DNA of 64,000 nt from Chionoecetes opilio (Eukaryota; Arthropoda; Malacostraca; Decapoda; Majidae), in NCBI GenBank assembly GCA_016584305.1, contig JACEEZ010020519.1, positions 181,528 through 245,527 on the forward strand. Direction: 5' to 3'. Positions 35,701 through 46,934 of this stretch are shown in pieces. Numbering within the stretch: position 1 is the first letter of the stretch; every line of letters starts with the position of its first letter. The notes beneath the pieces are model-generated. The model made no database searches, had not been told where the DNA came from, and was given only the letters and a program-made list of their open reading frames with translations. The translations under genes were made by a program, and so were the position numbers.

Positions 35701-36493
35701 AAGAAAGCTATTTCAGACTTAATAGACGGGGGCCCAAAAAATTTTTTTGCAAGCCCGCTAAGACAAGTCCTTTTGGGTTTTATAAACTTATATGTACAAT
35801 TAACGTATGTAGTACAGCGAGGGGGCGCTAAGTAATGTCGCCCGTCCGTAGATTTTTCTTTTCAGGAATCACTTTACTGGAAAAACCCTTCCCCGAGATT
35901 TGAAAGTTTTTAAATTCTATTTTAATGGGACTAATGTTTTTAACTATAAATCAGATGCCCCTTTTTTGAAATTTATAAAGGGGAAATTTAACATTTTTGG
36001 CATGTCAATACTGCTTAGAATATATTATCCTCTCTATTCCTTGCCGAAATTTTTTGACATCAAAATTTCTTTTAACGGAAAAATTTGGTCAAGTAAATTT
36101 CCCATGCTCCTTCCCAAATCCATTCCATATTTTAAAAATAAAATTTAAATATTTCAGCAAATCTATGTGTTTTTATTGATTAAAAAATAAACAAAAGAGG
36201 GCGAAAACTCCCCCAGTTTTTTTTTTTCTGGGAAAAAAAAACTACGAAAAAAACCCTCGCTTGAAAATTTAACATCACCGAGGGGGTGGGGTGTTCAAGA
36301 CGGCAGCAGGGGCCCCCCCAGGGGACGGGGGGGGGAAAACAAATTTTAAACAAGAGCGACAATCAATTAAAGCTCTAATTTTCTGCCAATTTCCAACAAC
36401 AGAAATATAAAGCATTTGAATAAAAATAAGCGAACAGTTCAGGGGGATGAAAAGGATAAGGGAAACAGAAAATGACGCCCCCCTAAAAAATTT

Positions 36494-36871
36494 TTGCCGA
36501 AAAAGTGGCGCTCCGCGACAGGTCCCCGGGCACTGGAGAAACAGCCCATTTTTCCACATTTTCAAAAAACCCCCTTTCACCCAGCATGCAAGAAAAAGAA
36601 AAATTTGGGGAAGCCGTTTTTGGCAGGGCTAAAATTAAAAAAATTTACAAAGGGGAATAAAACCACAAAATCCCAGCCGAAAAACCCTTCCGAACAAGCC
36701 AACAAGGAGCAGCGATTAGGCTTTGCCCTGCAATACCTAAAATTTGCAGAGGGACGATTTCGGGAAAAAAGTCGGGGTTCTGCAAACGAAAAGACCTTCC
36801 CCTCAGACCCCCAAATGGGAGTCAAAATTGCTGGGGGCCTGAAAAACACGGGTAAGGAAAAAAATATATAA
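36494..36871 (+). other. weak coding-like stretch, unidentified
   Basis: A 125-codon frame includes EQANKEQRLGFALQYLKFAE, which has a mixed composition unlike most frames in this noisy zone. I do not recognise it, and the consensus is too poor to trust. Confidence 0.15.
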
Positions 36872-38439
36872 AATCAAATGTTTTTTTGTTATAAAATTAT
36901 GCTTTATTCTTTAATTCTAAAACGTTCAAACCCCAAATCAATTTTTTTGGGTAGTATAAAGTTTAAAATTTTAAATACATTTTAAACCTATAAATTTTTA
37001 AATTAATATTTAGCAGTTTTTTCTTTTAAAAAAAAATCACGAGGTTTTATAATGAGGCTTCTACTCCCAGAAACCCGGGGGACAACCACGGTTTTTTGGG
37101 GAAATGTTCACCATGGTCGGGTTTGGGTTCCCCATAAAATAAGGTTTGGGAAAATACTGTAAAAGGCACTTTAAGGGTTTTGTAAGTGGATCGTGTGGAG
37201 CGAGTGGGGAGGGTACTGGGCTGCGAGGCTGCCGCCTCCCGGTAAACCTGTCAGTCAACATCCCCCCGGGGCCCAAACAAAATGCCAAGTAGCCTTTTTA
37301 CATTTTTTATTATTTGTTATTACAGTCTGCTGTTTTTAATGTATTGCTTATTTGGTAAATAAAAAACTCCATTAATACCAATTGAAATCGTAAAAAGAAA
37401 ATGGAATGTTCCAAAAACAAAATGAGAAAAGGAGAGAGGAGAGAGAGAGGGAGAGGGGAAGAAGAGAGAGAGAAGGGGAGAGAGGGCACAGAAAAAATTT
37501 CCGTTGAATAATGTTTTTAACATAAGGGGGGGCGTTTGGTAATGCACAGTTTGGTTTATAATGATTCTTATGACCCCAGAATTTTTTTACCCCAGTGGGT
37601 TTGGGTGCTCAGCTTTAAAAGGAAATAAACCCAAAACCAAATTCGAAAATAGGGGGTTCTCCATATGCATTGAGTGAACGGCTATTCCCTAAAAACATTT
37701 TTTTTCCCAACTCCAAACCCCCACACTCATCACTTTGTGTATACTACGGCCCAATCACCCTCCACACTCAAGCCTAAGGTCACAAACAGCAACCCAAAAA
37801 TAACCTTTTATTTGATTTTGCCAGTTGTGACCCCAGATACTAGGGTTTCTTTTTGAGGATGTTGGAGGCCCGGGGTTATTTTTTGTTTTGGTTACTTAAT
37901 GTTAGAGATCGCACTGTCTGCCCTTTTCGTCCCCCTTGAATAGTAGTCACTTTTAAAAACTCATATTTTTGATGTAACAAGTAAATTAGATACCCCCTTT
38001 AAAACTGACAAAAAATTTTCATAAACAAAGTTTGATTAACACGAAAATCACTTAAATTTTAAAATCGTTTTAGGACCCATTTTCAAATTAAAACCCCTAC
38101 TCAATTTTTTTTTAAATGCAGACGATTCCATGCCTTTTCCCTTTTTGGTAATTAGAGAGAACTGCAAAAATCCGAAATGCCCAGTGGCGCTGGCAGTTTT
38201 TAAATCACAATTTGGGAAAAGTTGGGAACTTGAAAGAAAAAAAAATTGGGGTTATTTCCCCTGCCCTTAAAAACAAAAAGTTTAAAATTTTAAAAAACGA
38301 TTTTTTTCTAATGTTATTGTTAAAAAGCCTGATTTTGTTAAAAAAATTTATATAACCAAAAAACCAAGGAGGGTTTTAGTTGAGGGGGGCGAGGTAAAAA
38401 AGCCCTCTATGATATTCTTTTGATGTGTGTGAGAAGGAA

Positions 38440-38525
38440 AAAAAGGGTAACCCCCCTTTTTTAGAGAGAGAGATAACCCTTTTTAGTGTATGTGGAAAAG
38501 AAAAAGATAAAACCCCTTTTATTAG
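38440..38525 (+). repeat. short block of the AACCCTTTTT minisatellite
   Basis: Same GAGAGATAACCCTTTTTAGT motif as the larger array at 39.8-40.4 kb. Confidence 0.55.
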
Positions 38526-39234
38526 TCCCAAAACGTATGTTTAGAAAATTAAACTATACCTAGGCCAAATCATATTTTTCCCGTTATTATTGTGTATCAA
38601 ACAGATAGAAAGCCTGGAAGTGCCCAAAGATCGACGCCCTGGGAAATGGCAATTTTTTTGAAACAATTTTTCCCCTCAAATCTCATCGGGTTCTACCCCC
38701 CCGCCGCGGGGATGTCCCCACCTCCCCATTTTTAACCTACATTGTCGCCCGCAAAAAGCCCATTTCGGCTTTTTATTTTTTCGTTTTTCCCAAAGGGATT
38801 GCTTTTTTGTATTTTGACAAAACGTTTTGCCAGACGCAGGTACTGTCTTAGAAAACGTGTGAAAATCGCCCAAAATTTTTCAGCCACAACTACATGTAAA
38901 AAATTAAATTAAACTTTGTACTCGGGGGCGATAATTTGCATTTAAAATTTCTAGTATAGAACGTTCCAAACGTAATTCATGTCACCCTATAATTTGTAAC
39001 CCAAAAAAGAACTATATTTTTTTTGTATTCCGATGCGGTGCATCAATGTTTTTTCGCGAAATTTTAATTTTTTGAAAAAAATAAGTCGCGGAAACCAAAA
39101 CAAAAGTAGAAAAACCTTTTTAGTTAAAACTGCCAGCGACCCCCTGGCATTTCCCGAGTTTCAGATCATTGGAATTGATGGGCTGTAAAAAGGTTTTTGG
39201 TTTCCCTGGGAAGTAACTGTTATCTTTAAAAAGG

Positions 39235-39560
39235 ATGAGTCGCAGAAAAATCCGCCCCGCGAAAGCAGTGGAAGGTCACAGCAGGGTAGGGGAAAGGAAA
39301 GGCTGCCAGGACCCGGGGAGGGTCACCCAAAATAGAAAATCGCCTTCCGCTGCCGCACAATATGTGAAGATCCTGGAGAAGTTTTGTTTCCAACAGTTTA
39401 AAGGGGACGCCCCCATCCCTGCAAACCCCAGCCCCTTCTCCCCTCGCCCTGGACCCCTGCTTTCCCGCCAAAAATTTCAAGGGGTGTTGAAAAATGGTTC
39501 AACAAAACCCCCCAGACGTCATCCGGCCCCCAATGGCCTGCCCGAACCCCCGACCTTTAA
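39235..39560 (+). other. GC-rich island, unidentified
   Basis: GC-rich, mixed-composition sequence with open frames on both strands, in contrast to its surroundings. Could be an exon or repeat remnant; no family recognised. Confidence 0.15.
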
Positions 39561-39779
39561 CCCAAACGAAAACTTTTTGGGCCCCCAAAAAAACAAAAAA
39601 AGGGACCCCCCAAAAAAGGGGGAGGGATGAGGGAAAACCCCGGTGGCTCACTCCCATAATATCTGGGAAAGCCTGAGGCACAGAATTTTTTTCGACAGAC
39701 TTGTTTCATCTAAAGCCAAGTTTGGGTTGAAAAAGTAAAACAGAAAAGGGGGTTTATACACTCGCTTTAATGTTCAGAA

Positions 39780-40440
39780 GAGAGGGGATATACCCCCTTT
39801 TTGCATGTGGGGTGTGGGAGAGAGGAGAAACCCCTTTTTAGTGGGGTTTAGAGAAAGAATAAACCCCCTTTTTAAAAGAGAGAGGAAAATAAACCCCTTT
39901 TTAGGTATGTGAGAGAAAGAGAAAACCCTTTTAAGAGAGAGAAAAACCCTTTTGAGTGTGTGGGGAGAGAAAGAGATAACCCTTTTTAAAAGAGAGAGAT
40001 AAAACCCTTTTTAGTGAAAAGTGGAGAGGGAAAAAGATAACCCTTTTTTAAAAGGGAAGGAAACCCTTTTGAGTGTGTGAGGAAAAAAGAGATATCCCTT
40101 TTAAAAGAGAGAACCCCTTTTTAGGGGAGGGGAAAAGGGGAGTAACCCTTTTTAAAAGAGAGAGCGAGGAGAACCCTTTTTAGTATGTGGAGAAAAAGAG
40201 ATAACCCTTTTTTAAAAGAGAGAGAGAGAGAGGGGGAGAGAGAGAGAGGAAAAGAGAGAGAGAGGGGAGAGAGAGATAAAAAGAGAGAGAGGAAAACCTT
40301 TTTTGTATGTGTGTGAGAAAAAAGTAAGAGAGAAAACCCTTTTTTAGTGAGAGAAAAAAAAAGATAAAACCCTTTTAAGAGAAGAAACACTTTTGAGTGT
40401 GTGTGAGGGGAGATAACCCCTTTTAAACCCCCTTTAGGGG
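39780..40440 (+). repeat. AACCCTTTTT / GAGAGA minisatellite
   Basis: Units alternate AACCCTTTTTAAAAGAGAGA with AACCCTTTTTAGTGTGTG and a GAGAAAGAGAT link. A pure GA stretch lies at about 40218-40290. Unit length is blurred by base-call errors. Confidence 0.65.
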
Positions 40441-40888
40441 CCCCTAACGTGATTTTTCCCTTTGGGAATTTGGCTCCCATTAGGGCCCATTTTTAGTGAC
40501 TATAAGCAATATTTTATTAAAAAATTTACCTTTTTTAAGGTTTCCCTTTCCCAAATAAACCCAATGTGGTAATTCAGTGACTTTTCCCTAATTTTTATGG
40601 CTAACACAGAGATTTTTTTTTATTGATGGAAAAATTTGGGCGTGAAGGGGTTAAAGAGAGAAAAAGAGAAGGAAGGGGAGAGAGGGGAGAAGGGAGAGAG
40701 AGGAGAGAGGGGAGAGAAAAACCCCCCTTGTGTGCGGGTGCACTGATCTATAAACATGGATCGCGGATCTGGGCTAGCTGTGGGCCAGATACTGAAATCA
40801 CCAGCCGCCAAACTTGGGAAATAACCAAAACAAATACATGGGCCGGCCAGGCAGTGGCTGGGTGTTGGCTGCTGGCATGTGATAGCCT

Positions 40889-41005
40889 ATATTACCACCT
40901 ACTACTACTATTAACACCTACTACTACTACTACTATTACCACCTACTACTACTATTACCACCTACAACTACTATTAACACCTACTACTACTATACTAAAT
41001 TTCCC
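40889..41005 (+). repeat. (CTA)n/(ACCTACTACTATT) microsatellite
   Basis: Repeats of CTACTACTATTACCAC and close variants. Confidence 0.8.
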
Positions 41006-41064
41006 AAACCCTAGTGCACCCTTTCGAACCTTCCAAGCCCATTTATTTACGGTGATACACAGAC

Positions 41065-41400
41065 AACAGGTGTGTTGGCGAGGCCGTACAGGTGTGTAGT
41101 GACAGGTGTCTTGCGAGGCCGTAAAGGTTTTATGACAGGTGTGTTGCGAGGCCCCGTACGGGTTTGTGTAGTGACAGGTGCCTTGCGGGGCCCCGTACAG
41201 GTGTGTAGGACGGTGTGTTGCGAGGCCGTACAGGTGTGTAGTGACAGGTGTGTTGCGAGGCCGTACAGGTGTGTAGTGACAGGTGCCCTTGCGGGGCCGT
41301 ACGGGGTGTGTAGTGACAGGTTTTGTTGCGAGGCCGTACAGGTGTGTAGTGACAGGTGTGTTGCGGGGGCCGTACAAGTGGTAGTGACAGGTGTGGTGTA
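41065..41400 (+). repeat. ~35 bp minisatellite
   Basis: About nine units of the type GGCCGTACAGGTGTGTAGTG plus ACAGGTGTGTTGCGA. Long frames on both strands here are by-products of the repeat. Confidence 0.8.
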
Positions 41401-41857
41401 TGTGGTAAAGCGAGAGGCTAAGAGTGCAGTGTACAGACCTAATGAGCGAACCACCGAGTGTTGTGTGTCTGACCTAATGAGCGAACGCGCAGTTCTCGTC
41501 CACTAAAAACGGCGCTAGCCCCGTCCCGGGCCGCGCCACGGGTACGGCGCGAGCCCAATTTGGTCCATAGAAGCTACTCTCGGGGATTACAGGAAGTTTA
41601 AATTAATCAAAAACCTTTGGCCTAATCAAAAAACCTTTCTTAATTAGGTATATTGAATGAAAGTAGTTAGTTTCGTACACTGATTTTGAGTATTTCGTAC
41701 ATACCTGGTGTCGTTTCGTAACTCTAGTAGTCAAGTTCAACTCTGAGCTGAGTGTACGAAACGACTAATGGTTTCATTTAGACTACGAAACAACTTTTGG
41801 TAATAATGACGAGTTTCGCGGTCGTTTTAAGAGACATCAACTATTTTTTTTTGGGGC

Positions 41858-42132
41858 CTACAATAGGTGCTTGTTGCAATGGAGATAGTTTTATTTTGCG
41901 CAACCCCCCCCCCCCCCCCGAAAAAAAAATAATATTAATGAAACCTACCAAACCCTTATGGGTTTTTAAATGAAACCTAACCTAACCTTAAAGGTTTTAA
42001 TAAAAACCTAACCTAACTTTATAGGTTGTAATGAAACCTAACCTAACTTTAACCAAAAGGGTTACTTTTTTTTCCTTTTTTTTTCTTTGCAAAATAAAGC
42101 TATCTCCATTAGAACAAGCACCGCTTATTAGG
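41858..42132. mobile_element. MITE with CCTAA-rich core
   Basis: Inverted ends: GGTGCTTGTTGCAATGGAGA on the left pairs with the right end (TCTCCATTAGAACAAGCACC), continuing through the TAGTTTTATTTTGC/GCAAAATAAAGCTA blocks. Four CCTAACCTAAC blocks lie in the core. About 275 bases, no coding capacity. Family unknown. Confidence 0.6.
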
Positions 42133-42140
42133 AAGCGCGC

Positions 42141-42228
42141 GGAACGGAAACAGACCTGAGTGCGGTTATGATACAAATGATCATATATTCATTTGTATCA
42201 TAACCGCACTCAGGTCTGCTTCCGTTCC
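42141..42228. repeat. near-perfect 40 bp hairpin
   Basis: Arms 42141-42180 and 42189-42228 are reverse complements with one mismatch in 40, separated by the 8-base loop TCATATAT. Could be a tiny MITE, a hairpin-RNA locus or a cruciform site. Confidence 0.85.
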
Positions 42229-42369
42229 CCACTAATAGTTAACAAGTATAAAAAAATATACTTATATCTATATCTACCTATATAAAAAAAAGTATAAACC
42301 CTATCCACCTATATTTTTTTTTAACTAGTAGGTGGATGACTGGAGTGGGTAGATGTTTAAAAGTGGATG

Positions 42370-42612
42370 GGCTGGGTGGGGAGTGGGTGTGGGTGTGTGT
42401 GTGGTGTGGGTGTGGGTGTCTGGGTGTGGGTGGGTGTGTGGTGGGTGCGTGCGTGTGTGTGTGGTGGGTGCGTGTGTGTGGTGGGTGGTGGGTGCGTGTG
42501 TGTGGGTGGGTGTGTGTGTGTGTGTGTGGTGGGTGTGTGTGTGTGTGGTGGGTGTGTGTGTGTGGTGGGTGTGTGTGGGTGTGGTGGGTGCGTGTGTGTG
42601 TGTGTGGGGTTA
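42370..42612 (+). repeat. GTGGGTGCGTGTGTG-type minisatellite
   Basis: GT-rich degenerate repeat; long frames in all plus frames and minus frames derive from it. Confidence 0.85.
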
Positions 42613-43186
42613 CTCACAGGTGGAAAGATTTTTCCACTTTCCAGGTCCTGGTCTGTTTGTACAGGACATAGCAGCACAGCTTGGCATGACGAGGTGATAA
42701 CACAGCCAGACAGCCCAAACACAACTTGGCATGACGAGGCGTAACACCAGATAGACAGCAACGCGAGCCGCAGATTTAAGGCTTTGTTTTGGTTACGACC
42801 CAAAAGGCGGACAGTTGGAACCAGTGCTGAGCCAGGCTTCCGCGATCCATGTTATATAGATCAGTGGTGCGTGTGTGACTGCGTGTGTTATCCTGTGTAA
42901 ATAAATATTCTAAATCAAAATGTGTTGTTATGTCATTAGTAACTGTTGATTGTAAGCCGAAATAATATTCCTGGTTATGTTATTGATGTGAAATAACAAC
43001 AACAAAAAGACACCATTACATTGAAACAAGAGAAATCATTTGAATAAAAGTTATTGGCGTACTGAAAAATGACGGTTATAAAAGATGAGTTGGCACCGTG
43101 CTACGGTAACCACTTGTCGCTTGGTAGTGAGTGGTAGTCTGGGCTCCATGAACCCGCTGGCATGAAGTCACAGGGGCGTGCAACTA

Positions 43187-43189
<3 letters not shown>

Positions 43190-43234
<45 letters not shown>

Positions 43235-43447
43235 TTATTTTTATTTTTACTATTATCGTATTAATATTGTTTTGATGACAGGGGGAAGAGTGAGGAGTCA
43301 TTAAAGGAATGAAGATTCTGGAAGCGCGCGGTAAGTTTTCCTTCCTTATTGATGCAAAAATCTCTGGAATGATCAATTATCACATAATTTGATTTTCACA
43401 TTTAATTGTAAGTTAGATTCAATCAACAAAAATTAAATACCTATGAG

Positions 43448-43479
<32 letters not shown>

Positions 43480-43530
43480 GAGAGAGAGAGAGAGAGAGAG
43501 AGAAGAGAGAGAGAGGAGAGAGAGAGTGTG
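43190..43530 (+). repeat. (CT)n and (GA)n microsatellites
   Basis: CT tract at ~43190-43230 and interrupted GA tract at ~43447-43527. Confidence 0.9.
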
Positions 43531-44164
43531 TGTCTGAGAGAAACGATATCTCGGAGGCCAACATGTTGATATAAAATGTTGCTAGTCTCCCTTCATTTTC
43601 ACTCTATCAAACATCTGAGGGCACCATCGTCTTCAAGAGATGTTTCTCTTTCACATAACATGATTTTTGGGTTTACAGGTAAATTTAAATTTTTTTATTA
43701 AAAACGTGGCACAGAAAGAAAGTGGTATAAACATTTGTTGCCTTGTCCTTGGGGTTCAACTCTCCTAATCTCGTTTATTTCTGTATATTTTGAGTTTTTT
43801 CTTCCAAGCAGTCGTAATCCCACCATCATTCTATGTTCAGTATAGAAGTCAAGAGTGACCATTAATCGAATGAAGTAAACTACAGTGAAAGAAGTGAGAC
43901 GTGTAGTGTAAGGATAGTTTAGTGGTAGGGCATTCTGGGATGAGCGGGGCTAGCGGAGCGGGGAGAGAGTTGCCAAGTGTCGCCAGAGGGCGAAATATTC
44001 TGAAAACCGCGACAATACTTAGCGCGGTCGACTGTACAAATCTCTTCTTTATAATCAGAGAAGAGATATTAACTCGATGGGAGCTGGTAGTGTACTGTAC
44101 TTGTACTTCTAGACAAGCACGTATATTAGATCAATAGATGTTACTCCTCGAAGGGTCTAGAGTG
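43531..44164. other. no recognisable feature
   Basis: AT-rich, non-repetitive by eye. A 71-codon frame at 43922-44137 shows no family motif. Confidence 0.4.
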
Positions 44165-44515
44165 TACTGACTCTCCGTAAGTGGGCGGCTGCGATCGCCA
44201 CCTTACCTAGCCACGTATACCAATATCAGTGGCTATAGAATCTAATGGGCGGCGGCCAATGACCGCGCTTCAAACCAAGGTGCTAATTATTTAAGTTGCA
44301 AATGATTAATAGCACTGAGAATATTAATTGATCCTATCCCAGTACTAATCATTTACTTAAATTACCTTAATATTACCCATTACCATTTAAATTATATATA
44401 CATTCCTACTCACACTCCCCCTATGACGAGCGGAAAATACCTCACTCACAAGGGGGGGGGGAAACAAAACCACCACTCTACCAATTATGAGAGGGTGGTT
44501 GATGGATAATTTCCA
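44165..44515 (-). repeat. repeat family E, inverted copy
   Basis: Reverse complement of 17950-18290. Ends at GATAATTTCCACACTG. Confidence 0.7.
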
Positions 44516-44519
44516 CACT

Positions 44520-44615
44520 GTAGTTTATATCATGACTGTACCCTGTACTAATCTACCCTGTGTCAGCGTTGTTTTATGCTTTGTATCTGCAAGTATATAC
44601 GGTTTCAAATTTCAC
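44520..44615 (+). repeat. ~95 bp inverted repeat partner of 46740-46840
   Basis: GTAGTTTATATCATGACTGT and TTTGTATCTGCAAGTATA blocks recur inverted at 46740-46840, flanking the SINE cluster. Confidence 0.65.
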
Positions 44616-44617
44616 TA

Positions 44618-44870
44618 CTAGTTTTTTTTTTGGGCGACGACGATGGTAGCGTAGCCCGTTAACAAAGTCGCCACTCGGTTTTATTTTTGTAATTTGTTCA
44701 TTTATAGCCATACTATGATACAGATGAAGATACAAAATGACACACTCTCCAGATAGCCCCTTCTAACTTTCCTGAAATCATGAATGTAGAAATGTAAATA
44801 ATAACCCCACCAGACTTCTGTTAATAAAAAAACCCGTTGTCCTGGCGACTTTAGTGTTATCTACGGTAGC
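44618..44870 (-). repeat. repeat family F, inverted copy
   Basis: Reverse complement of 4080-4352; see that entry. Confidence 0.65.
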
Positions 44871-45135
44871 TAAAACGGGAAATTTTCGGTATTATATGTA
44901 TCGCCATTGGCATGGAAATTGGGGAAATTGGAATTCAATGCAAGGATGAAAAGATCAACACAATGATGTAAGTTAAATTTGTTAGTTTATAGTGCCCAAT
45001 ACCGAAATTATACCAATAATTGGGGTGAGTGGGGAAGAGGGTGGTGCTGGCTTCTGAACTTGTTTGAATTTGGTGCGCGAATTTCTCGGTAACTTAGCAG
45101 ATAAAAGACTGATCGAGCGGTGTAGGTTTTTTTGA

Positions 45136-45195
45136 CAAACATAGGCCGAGATGACTCACAGCCTGTCCCAGGGGAATCATCTCGGCCTATGTTTG
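45136..45195. repeat. perfect 19 bp hairpin
   Basis: CAAACATAGGCCGAGATGA (45136-45154) and its exact reverse complement (45177-45195) with a 22-base loop, abutting the SINE head. Confidence 0.75.
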
Positions 45196-45555
45196 CCGAC
45201 ATATCGGTAACGCGCTGGTCTGCGAGTGCAATTCTGATGTGGCGTAGGTTAGAGTCCTCGCGGGGCAAGGAAAAAGGAAATGATACATTTCCGAAATGTG
45301 AATTACCAGCCTGAGTCCAATGTGTTGCGGAGAAGGGACAGATGTCATGTTTCCCATCGCACACGTGAAGGCTGATGTAGAGAGGCCACTGGTAGGGTGA
45401 GCAGTTCACATCAGTGTAAAAAGGAGACCCATGTGTGTCGAGAAAGAGACTGATGTTGTGTTTCCTCCCGCACACAAGAAAGAGTAAAACAGGAGAGAAG
45501 ATAAGAAGAAAGGAGTAGAGTAAGAACAAAGAAGATCCCCCCCCCCCCCGTTACA
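45196..45555 (+). mobile_element. tRNA-derived SINE, copy 1
   Basis: The head has an A-box-like TCGGTAACGCGCTGGTCTGC and a B-box-like GGTTAGAGTCC at 45247-45257. A unique body follows and the tail reads AGAACAAAGAAGATC before a C-run. Other copies lie at 45800-46735 and 54500-54935. It would be transcribed by RNA polymerase III and rely on a LINE for movement. Confidence 0.65.
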
Positions 45556-45860
45556 CTGGTGGCAGCGGTGGGATGGTCCTGTGCAGTATCCCCTTGAAAA
45601 AGTCAAACAGAGAGAAAATAGGGAAAATGGAAGACCATCACACGGCCTCAACCAAACCTCCGAAGAGTGAAAAGCCTAAACCACGAAGCCACACGCTACC
45701 ACGTCGACTTCACAATTCGGGAAATAGAATTTCAGAGGGAGGATAAAGCTGTGTAATGAACATAAATTCATCAGAAGCCGTAAAACCATTGGGTTAACCT
45801 TATGGCAGAATCGGTAATGCGCTGGTCTGCGAGTGAAATTCTGATGTGGCGTAAGTTTGA

Positions 45861-46140
45861 ACAAGAACAAGAAGTAGAACAAGAAGTAACGGATTCAAGC
45901 TGGAAAAGCGTAGATTTAGAAAGGAAATAGGGAAAAACTGGTTCACAAATAGGGTGGTAAATGAATGGAATGGTCTCAGTAGACAGGTAGTTAGTGCTGA
46001 GTCATTGGGGAGCTTTAAAGGGGAGCTGGATAGGTTCATGGATGGGGATGAAAGGTGGATGTAGTAGTGTTAGGTGACAGGAACTACCACGTGTAGGCCT
46101 CGCGGCCTCTTGTAGCTTCCTTATTTTCTTATGTTTTTAT
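45861..46140 (+). mobile_element. CR1 LINE 3' end inserted in SINE
   Basis: Plus-strand 3' end of the CR1 family at 5123-5400, coding WFTNRVVNEWNGLS near 45940 and ending in ATTTTCTTATGTTTTTAT. GTTTGA flanks it on both sides (45855-45860, 46141-46146). A 5'-truncated retrotransposition product. Confidence 0.75.
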
Positions 46141-46349
46141 GTTTGAGTCCTCGCGGAGTCAAGGAAAAAGGAAATTATTTATTTCCGAATTGTGAATTAC
46201 CAGCCTGAGTCCAATGTGTTGCGGAGAAGGGACATTATTGGAGTTATTCAATAGGGAATGTCATGTTTCCCATCGCACACGTGAAGGCTGATGTAAAGAG
46301 GCCACTGGTAGGGTGAGCAGTTCGCATCAGTGTAAAAAGGAGAGACCCA

Positions 46350-46612
46350 TCCCAGCTAACCACCACCGGCGGGCCTACGTAGGCATTAGAGCGGCGAACG
46401 GCGGCCACCAGCGGCAACTTTGCCTCCCGAAGCCCTCCGTAGTGCCGCTGGTGTATTTTCAGAGGAAAATTTATTATCTGTAAATCAATGTACAGAATTT
46501 GAAAAATGTATTCCTTTTATGTATAAACATTCTAAAACAACAGTTATATGATGATATTGATGTAGTATTGTATCAGTGGTGATAACCAGCGGCTACTTGA
46601 CGTAAGACCTCG
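46350..46612. other. unidentified insertion in SINE body
   Basis: About 260 bases absent from SINE copy 1, starting CCCAGCTAACCACCACCGGC. A GC-rich first part and an AT-rich second part. Not recognised. Confidence 0.5.
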
Positions 46613-46739
46613 ATATGTGTGTCGAGAAAGAGACTGATGTTGTGTTCCCTCCCGCACGCAAAAGAGTAAAAGAGAAGAGAGAAGATAAGAAGAAAGGAGT
46701 AGAGTAAGAACAAAGAAGACCCCCTCCCCCCCCATGACA

Positions 46740-46840
46740 AAACGAAATTTGAAACCGTGTATACTTGCAGATACAAAGCACAAAACAACACTGAAACAGG
46801 GTTGATTATACAGTCATGATATAAACTACTGTGTACCATC
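46740..46840 (-). repeat. inverted partner of 44520-44615
   Basis: See 44520-44615. Together they bracket the SINE cluster. Confidence 0.65.
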
Positions 46841-46934
46841 TTCAGTGGCACATACAAATCAATAGTGATGCTATAATTCGTAATATATGGCATCTGGCGA
46901 CATTAGTGCAAGTGGCGACTATAGTGTTATCTAC

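Larger units (their letters stand above)
24900..40600. other. low-quality consensus region, no reliable genes
   Basis: Sequence turns into runs of AAAA, TTTT, CCCC and GGGG. Comparison of ~25.8-26.15 kb with its clean homologue at 18.0-18.3 kb shows short mixed motifs replaced by homopolymers. Open frames here are artefact-prone and I do not call them. Recognisable content is limited to repeats listed separately. Onset is gradual from ~21.2 kb; quality recovers between ~40.6 and 41.4 kb. Confidence 0.8.
45800..46735 (+). mobile_element. tRNA-derived SINE, copy 2, with two insertions
   Basis: SINE head at 45800-45860, body at ~46141-46349 and tail at ~46613-46735 match copy 1 in order. It is split by a CR1 3' end (45861-46140) and by an unidentified segment (~46350-46612). 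The first insertion lies within the B box. Confidence 0.65.

Noticed and set aside
25172..36871. Many 60-215 codon frames
   Set aside because: Phe/Pro/Gly/Lys-rich translations come from homopolymer-smeared consensus; not credible genes.
24900..40600. Foreign or contaminating DNA
   Set aside because: Repeats shared with the clean parts (family E, CR1 tail) occur within it, so it belongs to the same genome but is poorly called.
41047..41506. Frames of 135-158 codons over the 35 bp repeat
   Set aside because: Repeat-derived, present on both strands, no family motif.
42336..42803. Cysteine/valine-rich frames on plus and His/Thr/Pro-rich frame on minus
   Set aside because: By-products of a GTGGGTGCGTGTG repeat.
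44900..45560. A 173-codon minus-strand protein gene at 45008-45529
   Set aside because: It covers a SINE and a hairpin; similar frames recur at other SINE copies (46.5-46.9 kb).
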